DNA of 64,000 bases from Eretmocerus hayati (lineage: Eukaryota > Arthropoda > Insecta > Hymenoptera > Aphelinidae), in contig CM056743.1 in assembly GCA_029851415.1 (NCBI GenBank), positions 32,318,714 to 32,382,713 on the forward strand, written 5' to 3'. Below are positions 21,354-33,779 of the stretch, piece after piece. Each line of letters begins with the position of its first letter. Within the stretch, counting starts at the first letter, position 1. A program made the position numbers and the translations under genes. The notes beneath the pieces are model-generated. The model was not told the origin of the DNA and made no database searches. It saw only the letters and a list, made by a program, of their open reading frames with translations.

Positions 21354-22861
21354 TCAGTTTCCCTTGTCAGCATTCGTTGGGCAGTTTGAGCGGATGTGTC
21401 CTTCAAGACCACACGACCAGCAAGTGGGGAGTTGTCTTTTTTGTGTCGTGTTATTTGAATTTGGTTTCATGTACTGTGAAGATGCCTGACTGAACTGATT
21501 TGAATTCAACGAGTTCCTATAAACATGCTCTCTACGATTCTCATCCCGAATAACCTTTATCTCCATAGCGCGAGCTAAAGCTTTTTTCATTGAAGATATA
21601 CCTTCGAGTTGCAACATTTCCCGAATTGAAAGATCATAAATTGCAGATATAAACTTCGAACACGCGATCCGATCCTGTTCTTCAACCGGAGAATTTTTAA
21701 AAATATCCCGAACTAATCGAGAGATATCGGAAGCTAGAGATGAGAAATCCTCGTTAAATTTCTGTTTTCGATTCTGGAAAAGTGATTGATAGCCTGGAGA
21801 TGAGAATCGCCAAAACGTAAATCTAAACTTGAGTGTAAAGATTCAAAACTGATCGTCTCTGGATCCACATTGTCAAGAACAGATTTTGCTTTCCCTCGCA
21901 GGCACGATGCCAGCATGATGCCCTTAGCTCTGTCATCCCAACCATTCGCGAGAGCAACTAATTTGAACTGATTGATGTACTCCCGTAGAGGTGTCTCTCC
22001 GTTATATTCATCTGCCTTTGGTCGAAATGATTTGTGAATTTGTGCAGTGAGTGGAATTGTCTCTGAGCCCGTTTGTAATTCATTTGTGTGAGAAATGTTG
22101 GGGATCGCGTTATGTGTTATGGTGTGAGAATTGGTTGAACTCAGCTGTTGTGGTCGTTGCTCAAGAAGCTCAATCCGCTGCATGAGTAACCGTCGCTCCT
22201 CCATCCAAACCCGCTGCTCTGCTTCCCATGCTCGTCGCTCAGCGATGAAATCACGATCTCGTTGGCGAAGCTCAGCAGCCATGTTGTCAATCTCGGGATC
22301 GTGCCGTATTTCACCGTTTGTCACAGCAGCGCAGGACGATCCCGCTGCGCCGACGGTTCGTTCGCCGGCAGCGACTTCTGCAAAAATCCCGCCCGCAGTC
22401 GCAGTCCCTCGGTCCGCAGCGTTGTTGAGAACAGCACCACCGAAGACACCAGGGCGAGCGAAACCACCGTTGCCGATTGCTGCAGGTGTAGAGACAGCGG
22501 CGGCAGAAGGCTCCGTATCCGCAGGCATGACAGACGCAGCACCACCGGTAGGCGTAGTAGAACAAGGGTCACCCGAGATGTCAGGCTGCAAGCCATCACC
22601 GGCCGCTTCACACGTGGCGTTGCCGCTGTCACCGCGGGTTGCCCTCGCGTCGATCATCTCAGCCACGGAAGGAGCCGCAGGGCGATGAGTGGTCGGCTCA
22701 CGCATGACCACAGGGCCTTGGTCACTGCACTCACCTGGAAATCCACGGAAACCAGATGAAGCATCAGATGATCTCGGGCTTTGTATCGGGACATAAAACG
22801 ATACTGACCCAGCGTCCGTGCGATCTCCCGGCAGCAAATACTCGTTATTCCGGGTCCTCAT
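21354..22861 (-). pseudogene. Gypsy gag with CCHC zinc knuckle, frameshifted
   Basis: Starts at ATG 22861, 35 bp after the primer binding site. The N-terminal 200 residues are rich in A, G, S and T and the DNA is GC-rich (22131-22700), unlike the rest of the element. A charged helix-like region and a capsid-like part (EYINQFKLVALANGWDD, KGIMLASCLRGKAKSVL) follow. A frameshift near 21775 breaks the frame; the second part (to 21354) holds the nucleocapsid knuckle CWSCGLEGHIRSNC, spacing C-x2-C-x4-H-x4-C. The normal role would be particle assembly and RNA packaging. Confidence 0.85.
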
Positions 22862-22895
22862 TTCGCTGCTTCACACTACCGTCCGTGGTTGTTGA

Positions 22896-22913
22896 ATCTC
22901 GGTCGAGCCCCCA
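22896..22913 (-). other. Gypsy primer binding site, tRNA-Pro type
   Basis: Three bases inside the 5' LTR the minus strand reads TGGGGGCTCGACCGAGAT. It matches the tRNA-Pro primer binding site (TGGGGGCTCGTCCGGGAT) at 16 of 18 positions. Position and TGG start are as expected for minus-strand priming. Confidence 0.75.
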
Positions 22914-22916
22914 AAT

Positions 22917-23138
22917 TGTTACACTCGCTCGTAACACAATAAATTAGAGCCACCGAATTATCAAAATAACACCTGTCTTTATTTCTTTGACACAACAAGA
23001 GCGTCTTATCCTCGTGACAGCCACGAGCAGACTAACTTCAAAACATAACAACACAAACAAACACACACTAGCAACCGACCGATCGATAAATACCAACGGT
23101 TGCGAACGTCAAGTATTTACATATGTACAGATACAACA
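22917..23138 (-). repeat. Gypsy 5' LTR
   Basis: 222 bp, the promoter-bearing repeat for the minus-strand element. It is followed on the right by ATAA, the duplicated target. Confidence 0.95.
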
Positions 23139-24569
23139 ATAACTTGACCAATCGGTCTGGAATCTTTTTGAGGGTTTTTTTCCATGTTCTTGAACCTTGA
23201 ACAAAACGTCATATGGGTTCAGCGATTCGTTGATGGACGCGTGATCCAGAGAATGAAAGTCGCCAGAAGATTCTTTTTGAAAAACTGACTACGCCATCGT
23301 TTTTAGATCGAAAAAATACGCTGCTAAAAGAAATTAACAGAATGCTTTCTTTTGGCGGAACGTGCGTGTATAGCCAGTCCTATCAATGACGAATGTGGAT
23401 TGACTCAATCAATAACACAATCATCATCCTAATTTTTACAGATATTTTTTATATTTCCCCTTGTCTGACACACCATATTCTCCATATCCATCATCAACTT
23501 CATGATACAAACTTTTCGATACTTCCTAACTCTTGGTGAAATTTTCGATTTTCCGGGTAGAATTTCAATTTCAATCGTGGTTCACGAGTTCAACTAGAAT
23601 TCGGTATTAACCAATCGATGAAGAATGATAAATGAACATCTTTTCAAGTCGTTGGAAGTTTGGCAAATAACTTGTAGAGAAAGATACGGGAGGAAAATGA
23701 AAGTTCAGAAGAAATATTTCACTATGTTTTGAGTTAATTTTTCGAGAAAGATTATGAGAGGAATCTGGGACATCTGAACTATAATTTCCCTGGTAGAATT
23801 CCACTTTCATCCATGGCTAGGAATTGGCCATATGGATTCTATAGCCAAAGAATTGGCCAAGAATTCGTCCATATTTTACTTGAGGATGAAAGAATATCCC
23901 CGCCATGAATCGCCCATTTATGGAGTGAGTATATTTGGCCCTTTGTTTTCACTTCAACGGTTTGATCAAATTATTCATGAAAACCAACACATTCTCTAAT
24001 TTTGGCAAGTTACCCAATTCGACAGTACTTTCTTATTCGTTATGATTATCATCATATAACGACGCGGGAAAGCACTCTGCTAATTACTTTTATCAGCGTA
24101 TTTTATTCAATATTTAGCCATTTTTAGCCAACCGGGAAACAAAGTTCCGGGGCCTACATTGATCTAAACAAAATTTGAGCATGTTATGGGCCAGATCACG
24201 ACTCAATTTTGAGTAATTCAGTGAATAGCGACGAGTAGAAATAGTATAATACTGTACTAGGCAGGGAAGTTGGATTTTCGTGACTGTGTGATGATAATGC
24301 CAAGGCCGAGCCGAGGCATTGATATCACACTGTCATGGGCATCCCACTTCTCTGCCGAGTGCTGTATACTGTTTTTTCTCCTCTCGGTTCGAAAGTACGT
24401 CGAAATTTTATTAATCAGTACAAAAATACGCGTTTCACCTCACTTCTGCATTTGTTTACAATTTTGACTGGGCCCTGAGGCAGTGGCCGGTGGGTTGTTC
24501 AAACAGATGAGCTCGCAGCTTTTACTTACTGCATGCTTTTGCTGCATAATACTTGTGATGTGATGCACA
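23139..24569. repeat. Continuation of the dispersed repeat interrupted by gypsy, then intergenic DNA
   Basis: 23139-23310 matches 43143-43290 (CAATCGGTCTGGAAT, ATGTTCTTGAAC, TATGGGTTCAGCG, AGAAGATTCTTTTTGAAA). 23520-23760 is a diverged copy of 29040-29230 (shared AGTTTGG-AAAT-ACTTGTAGA, AATATTTCACTAT-TTTTGAG). No gene was recognised to 24570. Confidence 0.6.
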
Positions 24570-24630
24570 CGTCCGCCCGACTTTTGCGAAAGCGAGGCGT
24601 CAGCCGAGCTTTTGCTGGTCGGGGCGGACG
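24570..24630. repeat. GC-rich hairpin followed by an A-rich tract
   Basis: CGTCCGCCCGAC (24570-24581) and GTCGGGGCGGACG (24618-24630) are inverted copies apart from one extra G. They can form a ~12-bp stem with a 36-base loop, followed at 24636 by an A-rich stretch. It stands out in AT-rich surroundings. Function unknown. Confidence 0.5.
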
Positions 24631-26100
24631 TAAGCAAAAAAAAAATAAAAATAACGAAGTGAACTGTTCTGTGAGTGAGCGCTAAATGATATTATCGTAT
24701 GATTTAATTTAAGTCTTGATACGAAGATGTGCCTGCTCTATGTTCTTGTCATTGGCAATGAGTTCCTTGTGTACCTTATCGATTCATGTCATGGGGCATT
24801 GGAAATTCTGCATGCTCTACAATCAGCTGCTGAGAGTTTTCTATTTGAGCAGCGATATTCGTAAAAAGATGCCCCCTGTCTTGTATGAGCATACATCATA
24901 TATAAACACATTGATGAACATAACCTCGATAGGTTATGTTTCACATGCATGTCTCATGCGCTCTCTGCACTGCAAAGCAGCGCAGGCAGCGAAAGATGCA
25001 GCGAAAATCGACAGCCAATCAGAGCGCGAGTTGACTCGTGTCGGCAGCAAGAGTCGAGCTTTCGTGACCAAAATGCGGCGCGGAAGGACGTACTTTCGTG
25101 CCGGGAGGAGGAAAATTATTTAGATATATCATTTTTGATACTGATAGATCATGTGAAAAAGCTAATGTGCTCGAACAAAAGTATCGAGATGATCAGGTCA
25201 TAACCATCATCATCATTTGCGAAAGGTGAGTCGAGTCCCCATGTGGACCTGCATGCGGAAGAAAAGTCCAGGCTCGTGGTCTAAGCTCGAGGTTACTGAA
25301 ACGAGAGTGGGTAAGCAAATCCTGCAGCGCCACCTATCGATCAGAGTCAAACCGTTCTAGCGCAAGGAAGAGGTCCTTTATCCAACCATCTTAGACAGGT
25401 CAGATTATGGGCAAAATTTGGTTTAAATTTTTGTACTTGATAATTCGAGATGTCCTCCGACTCCAGCGCCAACTTTCTGGTATAAAAGTGGTACGAGTGG
25501 CCGATTTGCGAAGCTCTCATACACCTAGTATGTACAATGACCATTGATATACGTATAATTATGCATTAGGGGTATAAAAGCTTCGACACATGATCCGCTA
25601 GCTGCGCTACAGTCGGGGGACACCTCGAATTGCTGAGGCTAACCTCGAATAATGGCGGCCAAATTTTGTCGTAAGCTTGCATCATCGACATGATCGACGT
25701 GAATATAAACCGTGACTCGCGAGTTTATCAGCTGGTCTTGATCGTTGATCATCCACGGGGTGGTGTTCGTGAGGTGATAAGAATCTGCAGATTTCGGTGA
25801 TGTGGAGATGGGGACGCTATGCCACGCACAAGGAGCTGAAACGGAGCAGTTTCAAGGCTTTGCTACACGGATGATATCAGTGTGGTGTATTCGTCGTCCA
25901 TCGTTTATAAGTGACACATAACAAGCACCCTTCGCGAGAAATTAGTGACGATATTTTCGATACCTGTGTACTACTTTAGTTTTCAGACTTTGCGTGCAGC
26001 CATGATTCGGACATGTGTATGTTTGTCGGACAATGAGTGATAACCTTAGTAAATACCCGTTTTCGGAAGAGGAAATAGACAAGGAACATGGCCATATTTT
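24631..26100. other. No gene recognised; isolated TATA-like site
   Basis: The plus strand has a consensus-like GGTATAAAAG at 25571-25580, but no initiator at the right spacing and no convincing downstream ORF, so it is only a possible promoter. The frame at 24716-25123 does not look like protein of a known family. Confidence 0.25.
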
Positions 26101-26104
26101 GATA

Positions 26105-26560
26105 GATGATGGGAGGAACGGCCGAATTGCGAGGCATTCCTTATCAAAGCAAGATTTCTTGACAGAGCTTCCGTCACTCTGATTGTCGGGGGAACATACA
26201 TCCCCTATAGAGCCACAGAGCCATCGGGGAGCTATCAAGAACCCAACTTCACCAGGGCGAAACACACACTTGATATCACACATCTTTTTCACGGTTTGAA
26301 TAATTCAGTACGGTGCAGAGACAAGGATGAAAACTACCATCAGCTCTGCTTTTGAGACTAATAATGATATTGAAGTTGGGTTCTTGATATCGTCCCGATG
26401 CCTCTGTGGTTCTATGGGGGATTCATGTTCCCCAGACAATCAGAGTGACGGAAGCTCTGTCAAGAAGTCTTGCTTCGATGAGGAATGCCTCGCAATTCGG
26501 CCGTTCCTCCCATCATATATTGAAACATAGCAAGGGCATAATTCTCATTATTCCACCAAA
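26105..26560. repeat. Rearranged partial copies of the 26.8-kb retrocopy, one inverted
   Basis: 26310-26560 is a direct copy of 26820-27070 (both encode a 67-codon frame starting MKTTISSAFETNNDIEVGFL or METTISSVFETNNDIEVGFL). 26105-26245 is the same sequence in inverted orientation, so 26105-26520 can fold back. The leader GCGAAACACACACTTGATATCACACATC before the direct copy matches that before the retrocopy. Confidence 0.75.
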
Positions 26561-26760
26561 CGACATGTGGCCGTATAGAGTCGTTTACCACACGAAGCTT
26601 AACATCTGCTCCGTATCTTCATCACTAGATGGCAACCTTAATTCATGGTTGTTTTACAAAAATTTCAATGTTAACCCTTCTTTAACCTGATGTCAATCCA
26701 CCTGATTTACAATAGTGTCTGAGACAGGTCTCTTTTTGTCTCACTGACGAGCCCAAGTGT

Positions 26761-27170
26761 GAGACCAGGGCGAAACACACACTTAATATCACACATCTCT
26801 TTCACAGTTTGAATAATTCAGTATGGTGTAGAGACAAGGATGGAAACTACCATCAGTTCTGTATTTGAGACTAATAATGATATTGAAGTTGGGTTCTTGA
26901 TATCTTCCCGATGGCTCTGTGGCTCTATAGGGGATGTATGTTCCCCCGACAATCAGAGTGACGGAAGCTCTGTCAAGAAATCTTGCTTCGATAAGGAATG
27001 CCTCGCAATTCGGCCGTTCCTCCCATCATGTATTGAAACATAGCGAGGGTATAATTTTCATTATGGCCATGTTTTAGTTATAATCTATGTACGACGAATA
27101 TCAAAAAACCTCGTTGAATAAATATTAAAGCCGATATAAAACCATTGATTCAAAAAAAAAAAAAAAAAAA
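26761..27170 (+). pseudogene. Polyadenylated retrocopy with 67-codon frame
   Basis: The segment ends in 19 As (27152-27170), with AATAAA at 27117-27122, 30 bases upstream: the footprint of reverse transcription from a polyadenylated RNA. Within it an ORF at 26840-27043 starts METTISSVFETNNDIEVGFL and includes CSPDNQSDGSSVKKSCFD, serine- and acid-rich with no known domain. A second copy of the frame lies 530 bp upstream. The parent RNA, either a host mRNA fragment or a non-autonomous element, is not identifiable. Confidence 0.6.
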
Positions 27171-30100
27171 GAGTCCCGCGCTTTGATTGGAAGTATCACT
27201 TATAGCCCACTTTTTCTGCCTAGATTTTCTAGACTATTGCAAAACCCCTTCGGAAATCGCCGTTTCATCGGCCATTTATTAGTCATCGGATATGGTCCAT
27301 CTGTTTGGCCATATTCTAGTTTCAGGTCTGAATTTTATGGAGAGATTTGTACCAGGGTTTCTGAGCAATATGTGGACTGCTCCCAACCAGAACGGTATAA
27401 ATCCATTCTTCCCATTTCTGGCAAATTAGCTTCAAAGTTTTCTTGCGATAGAAAATTCGGACTGTCATTTGCAGTAACTATGCTTCATTAATCATATAAT
27501 GAGTGTGTTTTTACGACATTTTCTGCAAGGGGCGTGAAGATTTTCAATTGTTTACACTCTTTACACTCTATTTTCAATAAAAAGGGACTTATACCAATCT
27601 GGCTCCTTAATTTTCTCGACTTTTTTCCGGACCATAACGGTATAAGTCCATGTTTATTTCTGTAATCGTCGATGAAGCTTGTATGCCTAGGTGTTGGTGA
27701 AGATATTTGCTAGTGTTCATGGAACACAATCGGTTTACATCGACGGATCTTACCAAACAGGTTCCATTTGGAGTACCACGACTGTAATCGATTATATTCA
27801 TAAGATTGCAGCCCACGGGTGCGTATTCGAGGGTTTCAGTCAACACGTATCCATTCAATCAGTCTTGTTTACACGCCATAGTGTTTGGGAAGTAGTAAAG
27901 TACGGAAAATCTTTTGGAGTTTCTGCTGACGAATTCAAATTCGAAGAGCGTAGATTCGAGAACTCATGATTGGAATACTCCTATTTCAGCGTAGAACTCG
28001 AATGAGTGGTCAGAATTGTTAACTAAGCAATCTGAAAGCACTGATATCGATGAAAAATATATAATAGTGTGCTTCAAATTAGTTAGAAGTAGCTTAATCT
28101 GAGAGGTCCAGTATTTTTACGCTCAGTATCCACCACAATGAGATTCATTCGTAAAAAGCAGATGAATGGAGCTGACGGTCAGGTAATTACGGATATTGAC
28201 AGTGCAAGTTGATAATATCAAAAAAAATTCCCCGGAATAATTGTGAATAAGATATGTCTACTCGACGATGAGAATAGGTATTCTCCGCCATTCACATTGC
28301 TTTTGAAGAAGAAATTATATAAATAGATTATTTAGATTGTCTTTATCTCGAATGCAGTAACTCGGTCCTTTGGAAAGATCCTATTTCTGAAGAAATAATG
28401 AAAAACAAGAACCATAGCTAGTTCGAAATCGATTGCTCTATTGACTCAATTTCTTCGACTGACCCTGTGAATCCGATCTCGTTACTGACGATGTAAGATG
28501 CCAACAGGTCAATTTAGAGCCCCCAGCGTAACAATATGCTTGCGGACACCCACAAAATCCCGATCGAGGCTCTCCCGTACGTAAGAGCGTGAAGAAGGGA
28601 GCCATGGAGTTGGAGTTGCTTAAATCTCAACGACTCGATGCAACCACCTCCACCACATAGGACCCCTAATTTCCAGTTTTTGGAGGCTGCTACTATCTTA
28701 CGTAGCCTACAAGAGCACTATAATGGAGGATACGAGGTACGAGAGTGATGTTCTCGTGCTCGAGCATGGACTTATATCGTTCTGGTCCCCAAAATAGGTC
28801 GAAACTTTTTTTTCACCGAAAATGGTTATGACGCTTGTAATGCATCAGAACGCATTTTCACTCCCGGAGTTCCACATACGTGTTTCCGCATCTATTCTCT
28901 ATCGTTCCCCGTCAAAAACTCAATTTTCACCAAAATCGACTTATACCGTTCTGGTCAGGAGCCGTCCATATATCGTTTGGCTGATACAGAATATTGATAC
29001 ATTACGTTTAAGGATGATCAAGACGATATTTCCGGTGGAAATTTTCACTTTTTTGGGGAGGAAATCAATTTCAATGATGGTTTACGACTTAAACTGAAAT
29101 TCAGAAATATCTATTTAGGTAATTGCAAGTTTGGTAAATTACGTGTAGAAGAAGAAATGGGAGAAAAATGAATATTCAAATAGAATATTTCACTATATTT
29201 TGAGCTATTTTTTTAAGGGAGCCCCTAAGCGGAATTTGAAAACTCTGAATTAAGGTTTTTCCACGAATATTCATCGTTTGGTTGGGACAGAATCTTGATA
29301 CAGTTCGTTTAAGGATGATCAAAATGAAATTTTTGGGAAAAGTTTCGACTTTTTCATAATATTGAGGTTTGCAGAGATTGAATGAAATTTCGGTATCAAC
29401 CAATCGATGAATTTTGTCAAAATGATCATAGTCTAGGCAATTCAAATGTCCTCGAGACCCCGATGAGAGGATAGTTTTTACTATTAAAACACGAAATTTG
29501 ACACATTTAAGCAAAAAGCCTTAAAATTGGATGACACTGTGAAGTAAGAGATGCCAAATCACTGGGCTCTTCTCTGAATTAATTCCTACATCTTAATGAG
29601 TTAGTGAGATAACCGTTGTATTAGACTAATACATACCACTATCATACAGAACCACCCAAGCGAGTCTCATCTATACGTCTTTCTTCCCACGTATTGGATA
29701 GTGAGCGGCGCTCGCAGAGCTGCCGTATGTTCAACAGAGGTAACATACGCTATTCTTGCCAAGTATTTGTACTAGGTAAGATTAGCATATGTCCAATATC
29801 TCTTAAAATAATTGTGATAGCTCGATAAAAATTATACCACCGTGTCTGGAATCTCTTTTTATGTATAATTGAAGAAAAATCTTGAAATTCGCATCATTTC
29901 TGAGGTTTTACAGCGCAAAAAGATGTTCATTCAAATATCTCAGTTTCGGCTTCTGTGCTCTATGCTTTTTCTTACTCAGGACGAAGTTATAGAAGAGCAA
30001 CAGTTGATCAAACAAGAATAATTGAGAAAGTCTTTACGAGAAAATGAAGCATATGCACACACACACATATATACACACACACACTGACAAAGGGCCTCAA

Positions 30101-32580
30101 AGACGGGTATCTCCTTGGTTTGGAATGAATCTTCGAGAAAAAACGTTAACTACAATTGATAGATTTCATCGAGAAGGACAAAATGGTCAGAGCGTTTTGT
30201 AGAAACAAGGGCTTTTGTTGAAGAAAATGTGCGATTGAACGAAAAAATTGATTAAAGATTCGCTGTCACGGAAAAAACCCTTTCTCTTCAGAGGGAACAA
30301 TACTCCTGAATATGGATCTTCCGTCTCCGACGATTTCTTAGACCAGATTTCAGAATCAGGGTCACATTCCATCCTAGAAGATATCTGATACCTGAGCAAC
30401 TTCGACTGGCAGATGCCACGTGGAATGGGTCTCAATTCCTGAGCATCAGTCAATGTCGATGACAGCGAAAAGAGTTGTTTGTCACACGTCAATCGACTCC
30501 AAAAGATAAACTTCACGATTCTTCTGAATTCAAAGCTTCTCAAGTATCCATCACTGTTCTGCAGTTAAGAAACTACTGGATGAAGTTCTCAAAACCACAA
30601 AGGGAATATCAAGTTGTTGGAGGATATAGTTATTGCAATTCAAACAGTATGAAATATTAAGATTTGCAAGATCGCTGGCATGAAAACACTCATATATTTG
30701 ATTATTCTCTGTGATGTCAGGTCTCTCTAACAAAAAACCGTAGAAGGAAAGAAAGTTCATCAGCAAGGCTATAGGAAGTAAAAAACTCCACTCATCGAAT
30801 TCTCATGATCTATGAATGACATACATTTATTTGCGTCACAAAATCGGAAGACAACGGATACGAATCAATATTTCGAAAATCCACAGGTAGGTTGTCAGAG
30901 TGAATTGACGAGACACTTTGGCCTGGGCTACTTCCCTTCAATGAACTGATCAATCAAAGATCTTCGTAAAATTACAAGGGGGAACCACAAGTCCAAGTTC
31001 CCAATTTTTTCTAAGATTTTTGTACAGTTTGATACCACCCAGAAGATGGAGAGTTCAGAGTTACTCTGTCAAATGGATCTCCTGTCCAAAGATACAGGCA
31101 CTGAGATTAGCATTCCTCGTATAGGCTCACGTTAAAAATACGCTATATATAGGTGTACTGGCAATGCTAACGTTATTGCTTGTTACCCAGAACAGCAGGC
31201 CCATCTCACGAAGGTACTCTGGATTCCCCACATTCTCATGAGTGCAAAACTGTAAGAGATCTTGAGGAAGATCGGTGATCGGGACCCTATGGTCACACAT
31301 TGTTGGTTAGATGACCGATCGAAATTCAATGCAGCAGATTCCATTTATCGAGAGACCGATCCAGACCAATCCTTGTACAACTTAGTTAATGCGAAGCAAA
31401 GCAGAATTGTTCGCTTTTGGGTAACAGAACTGGGATTGATCGAGTTCGTTACTTCTTTCGAAGTGTGAACTTCTCTCTTTGCTATAGCACTGAGAGAAAT
31501 TATCTAATAAAATTTGTTACCCCAGGAACAATTCTTATTAATCGCGTCAATACCAGAGCACCAGCAGAAATCGCAATAGATTTTTTTCCTGAATCAACAG
31601 CTTTTACTCGCTCGTCAACAATTTCTGTTGATCCCGTTCAAGAACTTTCAAAAATGGCTCGTTTGTAAAATTGAGTGATTTCTCAATAAAAATGATTGAT
31701 TCGCATGTAGAATATGTGCCGAATCGGAAAGGAGGAATCGTCGAATTTCCGCGATTCCTGTATCTGCCACCAGGTGGCTCACATGGAATATTCCGTATCT
31801 GTAGAAACGACATCTTGTTCCACTCCCAAAAACCTACAAATCTAGCCCAAGAACGATAGTGTGCTCGATTCCGCATGACGATGCGGCTTGAAATGAGAAA
31901 AGTTATTTTCGCGTAAATCGAGTAAAAAAATCGTTCTCCGTGGAGCGTACGAAAATTTCGATTCCGTTGAGATTGAAACCAAGTGTAAACTAATTCTCAT
32001 ACCTCAAAAAATGGCTATTAGAATCGCCCCTACTACAGACTCATCTCGGTCGTGATGCGAGGCTTGTGAGAATTGACAAATGAGAAAACGGGCGTTTTGG
32101 CGGCTGAGGCACATCTTCATTTTGTACCTCAGACCTCCAGAAGACACTGTAAACCATTAAACTTATCTCCTTTCCTCTATTTCAACACCGAGTATGCCAT
32201 GTATTCACATACACATGAGCCAATTAGAATTACGGAAATATGAGGTTCCCATTCAAATACATGGGGAAATCTTCTATTCCCTCCCAAATCCACGGCGGAG
32301 CTCCAAAGTGATTCACGCAAGTATTTCATCATTGTTTGAGCATTACTTGGACCAAGGACAAGTCCATGGGAGGAGTGCTGTCATTCTGAAATTCTCGAAA
32401 TTTTAACGTCGAAATCGCACAGTTCCTGAGATTTGCCGATATATGGACGGCGAAGCTGCAAAATTAGTTACGCAACTATTTTATCATTGTTCAAGTACTA
32501 TATATGAGTGATTCCGCCGAAAGTGTGATTTTTTGGGGCCAAAATCGTCGCAGGGAGTGATTTGGTTCAAATAGTACATT
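27171..32580. other. Long stretch without recognisable genes; several dispersed repeats
   Basis: 28960-29230 is related to 23450-23760. 30290-30790 is a clear copy of 43316-43810 (shared GTCACACGTC, GACTCCA-AAGAT, ATTCTTCTGAATTCAAAGC, TATCCATCACTGTTCTG, AGATCGCTGGCATGAAAA). 30054-30086 is an AC microsatellite. 31060-31180 is a diverged relative of the palindrome at 63164-63502. No coding region, tRNA or snRNA was recognised. Confidence 0.5.
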
Positions 32581-32818
32581 ACGCAACAAGTGCGAGAAGG
32601 GCGATTTCCGCACAAGTTGCCGATCGAGTGTGAGAAGTAAAAGTCACGCACAGTTTCTGAATTTTACGCACACCCAGAAGAGCACATTTACGCACGCTCG
32701 TGAAGCGAGCGTGCGTGAATGTGTACTTCTGGGTGTGCGTGAAGTTCAAAACTGTGCGTGAATTTTACTTCTCGCACGAGTCGGCAACGAGTGCGGAAAC
32801 TTCTCGCACGTGTTGCGT
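32581..32818. mobile_element. 238-bp near-perfect palindrome (foldback MITE)
   Basis: The arms are complementary over almost the entire length. The outer 19 bases ACGCAACAAGTGCGAGAAG match the inverted right end ACGCAACACGTGCGAGAAG, and the centre is CGCTCGTGAAGCGAGCG at about 32693-32709. ACGCAC and GTGCGAGAAG motifs recur in the arms. Flanks show no clear target duplication. Confidence 0.7.
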
Positions 32819-32820
32819 AT

Positions 32821-33696
32821 ATTATTTTTTGCAATTAGTGCGCAAAATTGTATTACTGCGGCTACGAAAGCTGTGATCGGGGCAAGGGGGGACGGGGTCC
32901 GGGGCGGAGCCCCGGAGGGGGTGCAGGGGGCGGAACCCCCCGACTGAAAAGAAAATTCTGAAAATGGTCTAAAAAAGTCTTCCTCTCATGAGTATTCCGT
33001 AGACACTGTACAATTCCAACCATAGTTGATTTTTGAATAATCAAAAATTGAAGGGTGTACAGATGGATAATTGGATCATTCCAAAAGAATCATTCCCAAT
33101 AATTGATATTCTTTGGTGAGTTATTAAATGACAAGTTTTTGAGTTAGATTGGTCAGAATTTTTATGATTTCGATAACTCACAAAATTCAAATAACTGAAG
33201 ACAAGATTAGAGCTCTGAGTATTAAACTAAATATCTGTTTTCGTTGGTTGAGTATACACCATCATTAGAGCATGAATTCAGAGTTTTTCCTAGGTTGATC
33301 AAAACTGAACATCTCTTCGAACATCAGAATGGAATATAAACTCATCAGTCATCTCTATCACGGACATTCTTATCAAAAGAATGTGATTAGATGGTGGCGA
33401 GAACTGATCAAAACTTTGACTAACTAACTTGGAACGTTTTGGACCGTTCAGTTTCATGGATCGGAAAAGACTCTCGAGATCGTCAAACATCTGACAGAAA
33501 TGCCTAGTGACTTGTGCGAGAATTCACATTTACGCATTGCAATCTGTGCGAGAAATAAATTTCACGCACAGTTCATCGGTGCGTAAATGTGAAACTGTGC
33601 GAGAAGTCTTTTCCGCATTACTTCACGCACTGCTGATAATGAAGAGAAGTTGGATTTACGCACAACTTTGCGCACGAAATTGCAAAAAAATTATTT
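32821..33696. mobile_element. Element with ATTATTTTTTGCAATT inverted ends and ACGCAC-rich right arm
   Basis: The left end ATTATTTTTTGCAATTAGTGCGCAAA (32821) is the inverse of the right end (TTTGCGCACGAAATTGCAAAAAAATTATTT, split over 33668-33697). The right part (33507-33690) contains the same GTGCGAGAA / ACGCACAGTT motifs as the neighbouring palindrome. It also includes a G-rich segment (32880-32945, GACGGGGTCCGGGGCGGAGC) that recurs at 38735-38775. Confidence 0.5.
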
Positions 33697-33779
33697 CAGC
33701 CCCAGACGAGTTCCGGTATCTCGTAGCAGTTGATTTACACTTGTTTGGGCACAAAAAGAAAGTACCTAGAGCTACGTAG

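Larger units (their letters stand above)
17392..23138 (-). mobile_element. Ty3/gypsy LTR retrotransposon, structurally complete, minus strand
   Basis: The 5,747-bp element is bounded by two 222-bp LTRs that start TG and end CA in the element's orientation, with a 4-bp ATAA target duplication (17388-17391 and 23139-23142). In the minus orientation the order is 5' LTR, primer binding site, gag with a CCHC knuckle, protease, reverse transcriptase, RNase H, integrase, polypurine tract, 3' LTR. RNase H before integrase places it in Ty3/gypsy. There is no env-like frame. The LTRs are nearly identical (a handful of substitutions), suggesting fairly recent insertion, yet gag-pol carries several frameshifts, so this copy is not autonomous. 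Confidence 0.93.

Noticed and set aside
22131..22759. Plus-strand frames of 185 and 165 codons opposite gag
   Set aside because: They are antisense shadows of the GC-rich gag reading frame; gag has the zinc knuckle, primer binding site and LTR context.
25571..25580. GGTATAAAAG as an active promoter
   Set aside because: No initiator at about 30 bp and no downstream gene; kept only as a possible site.
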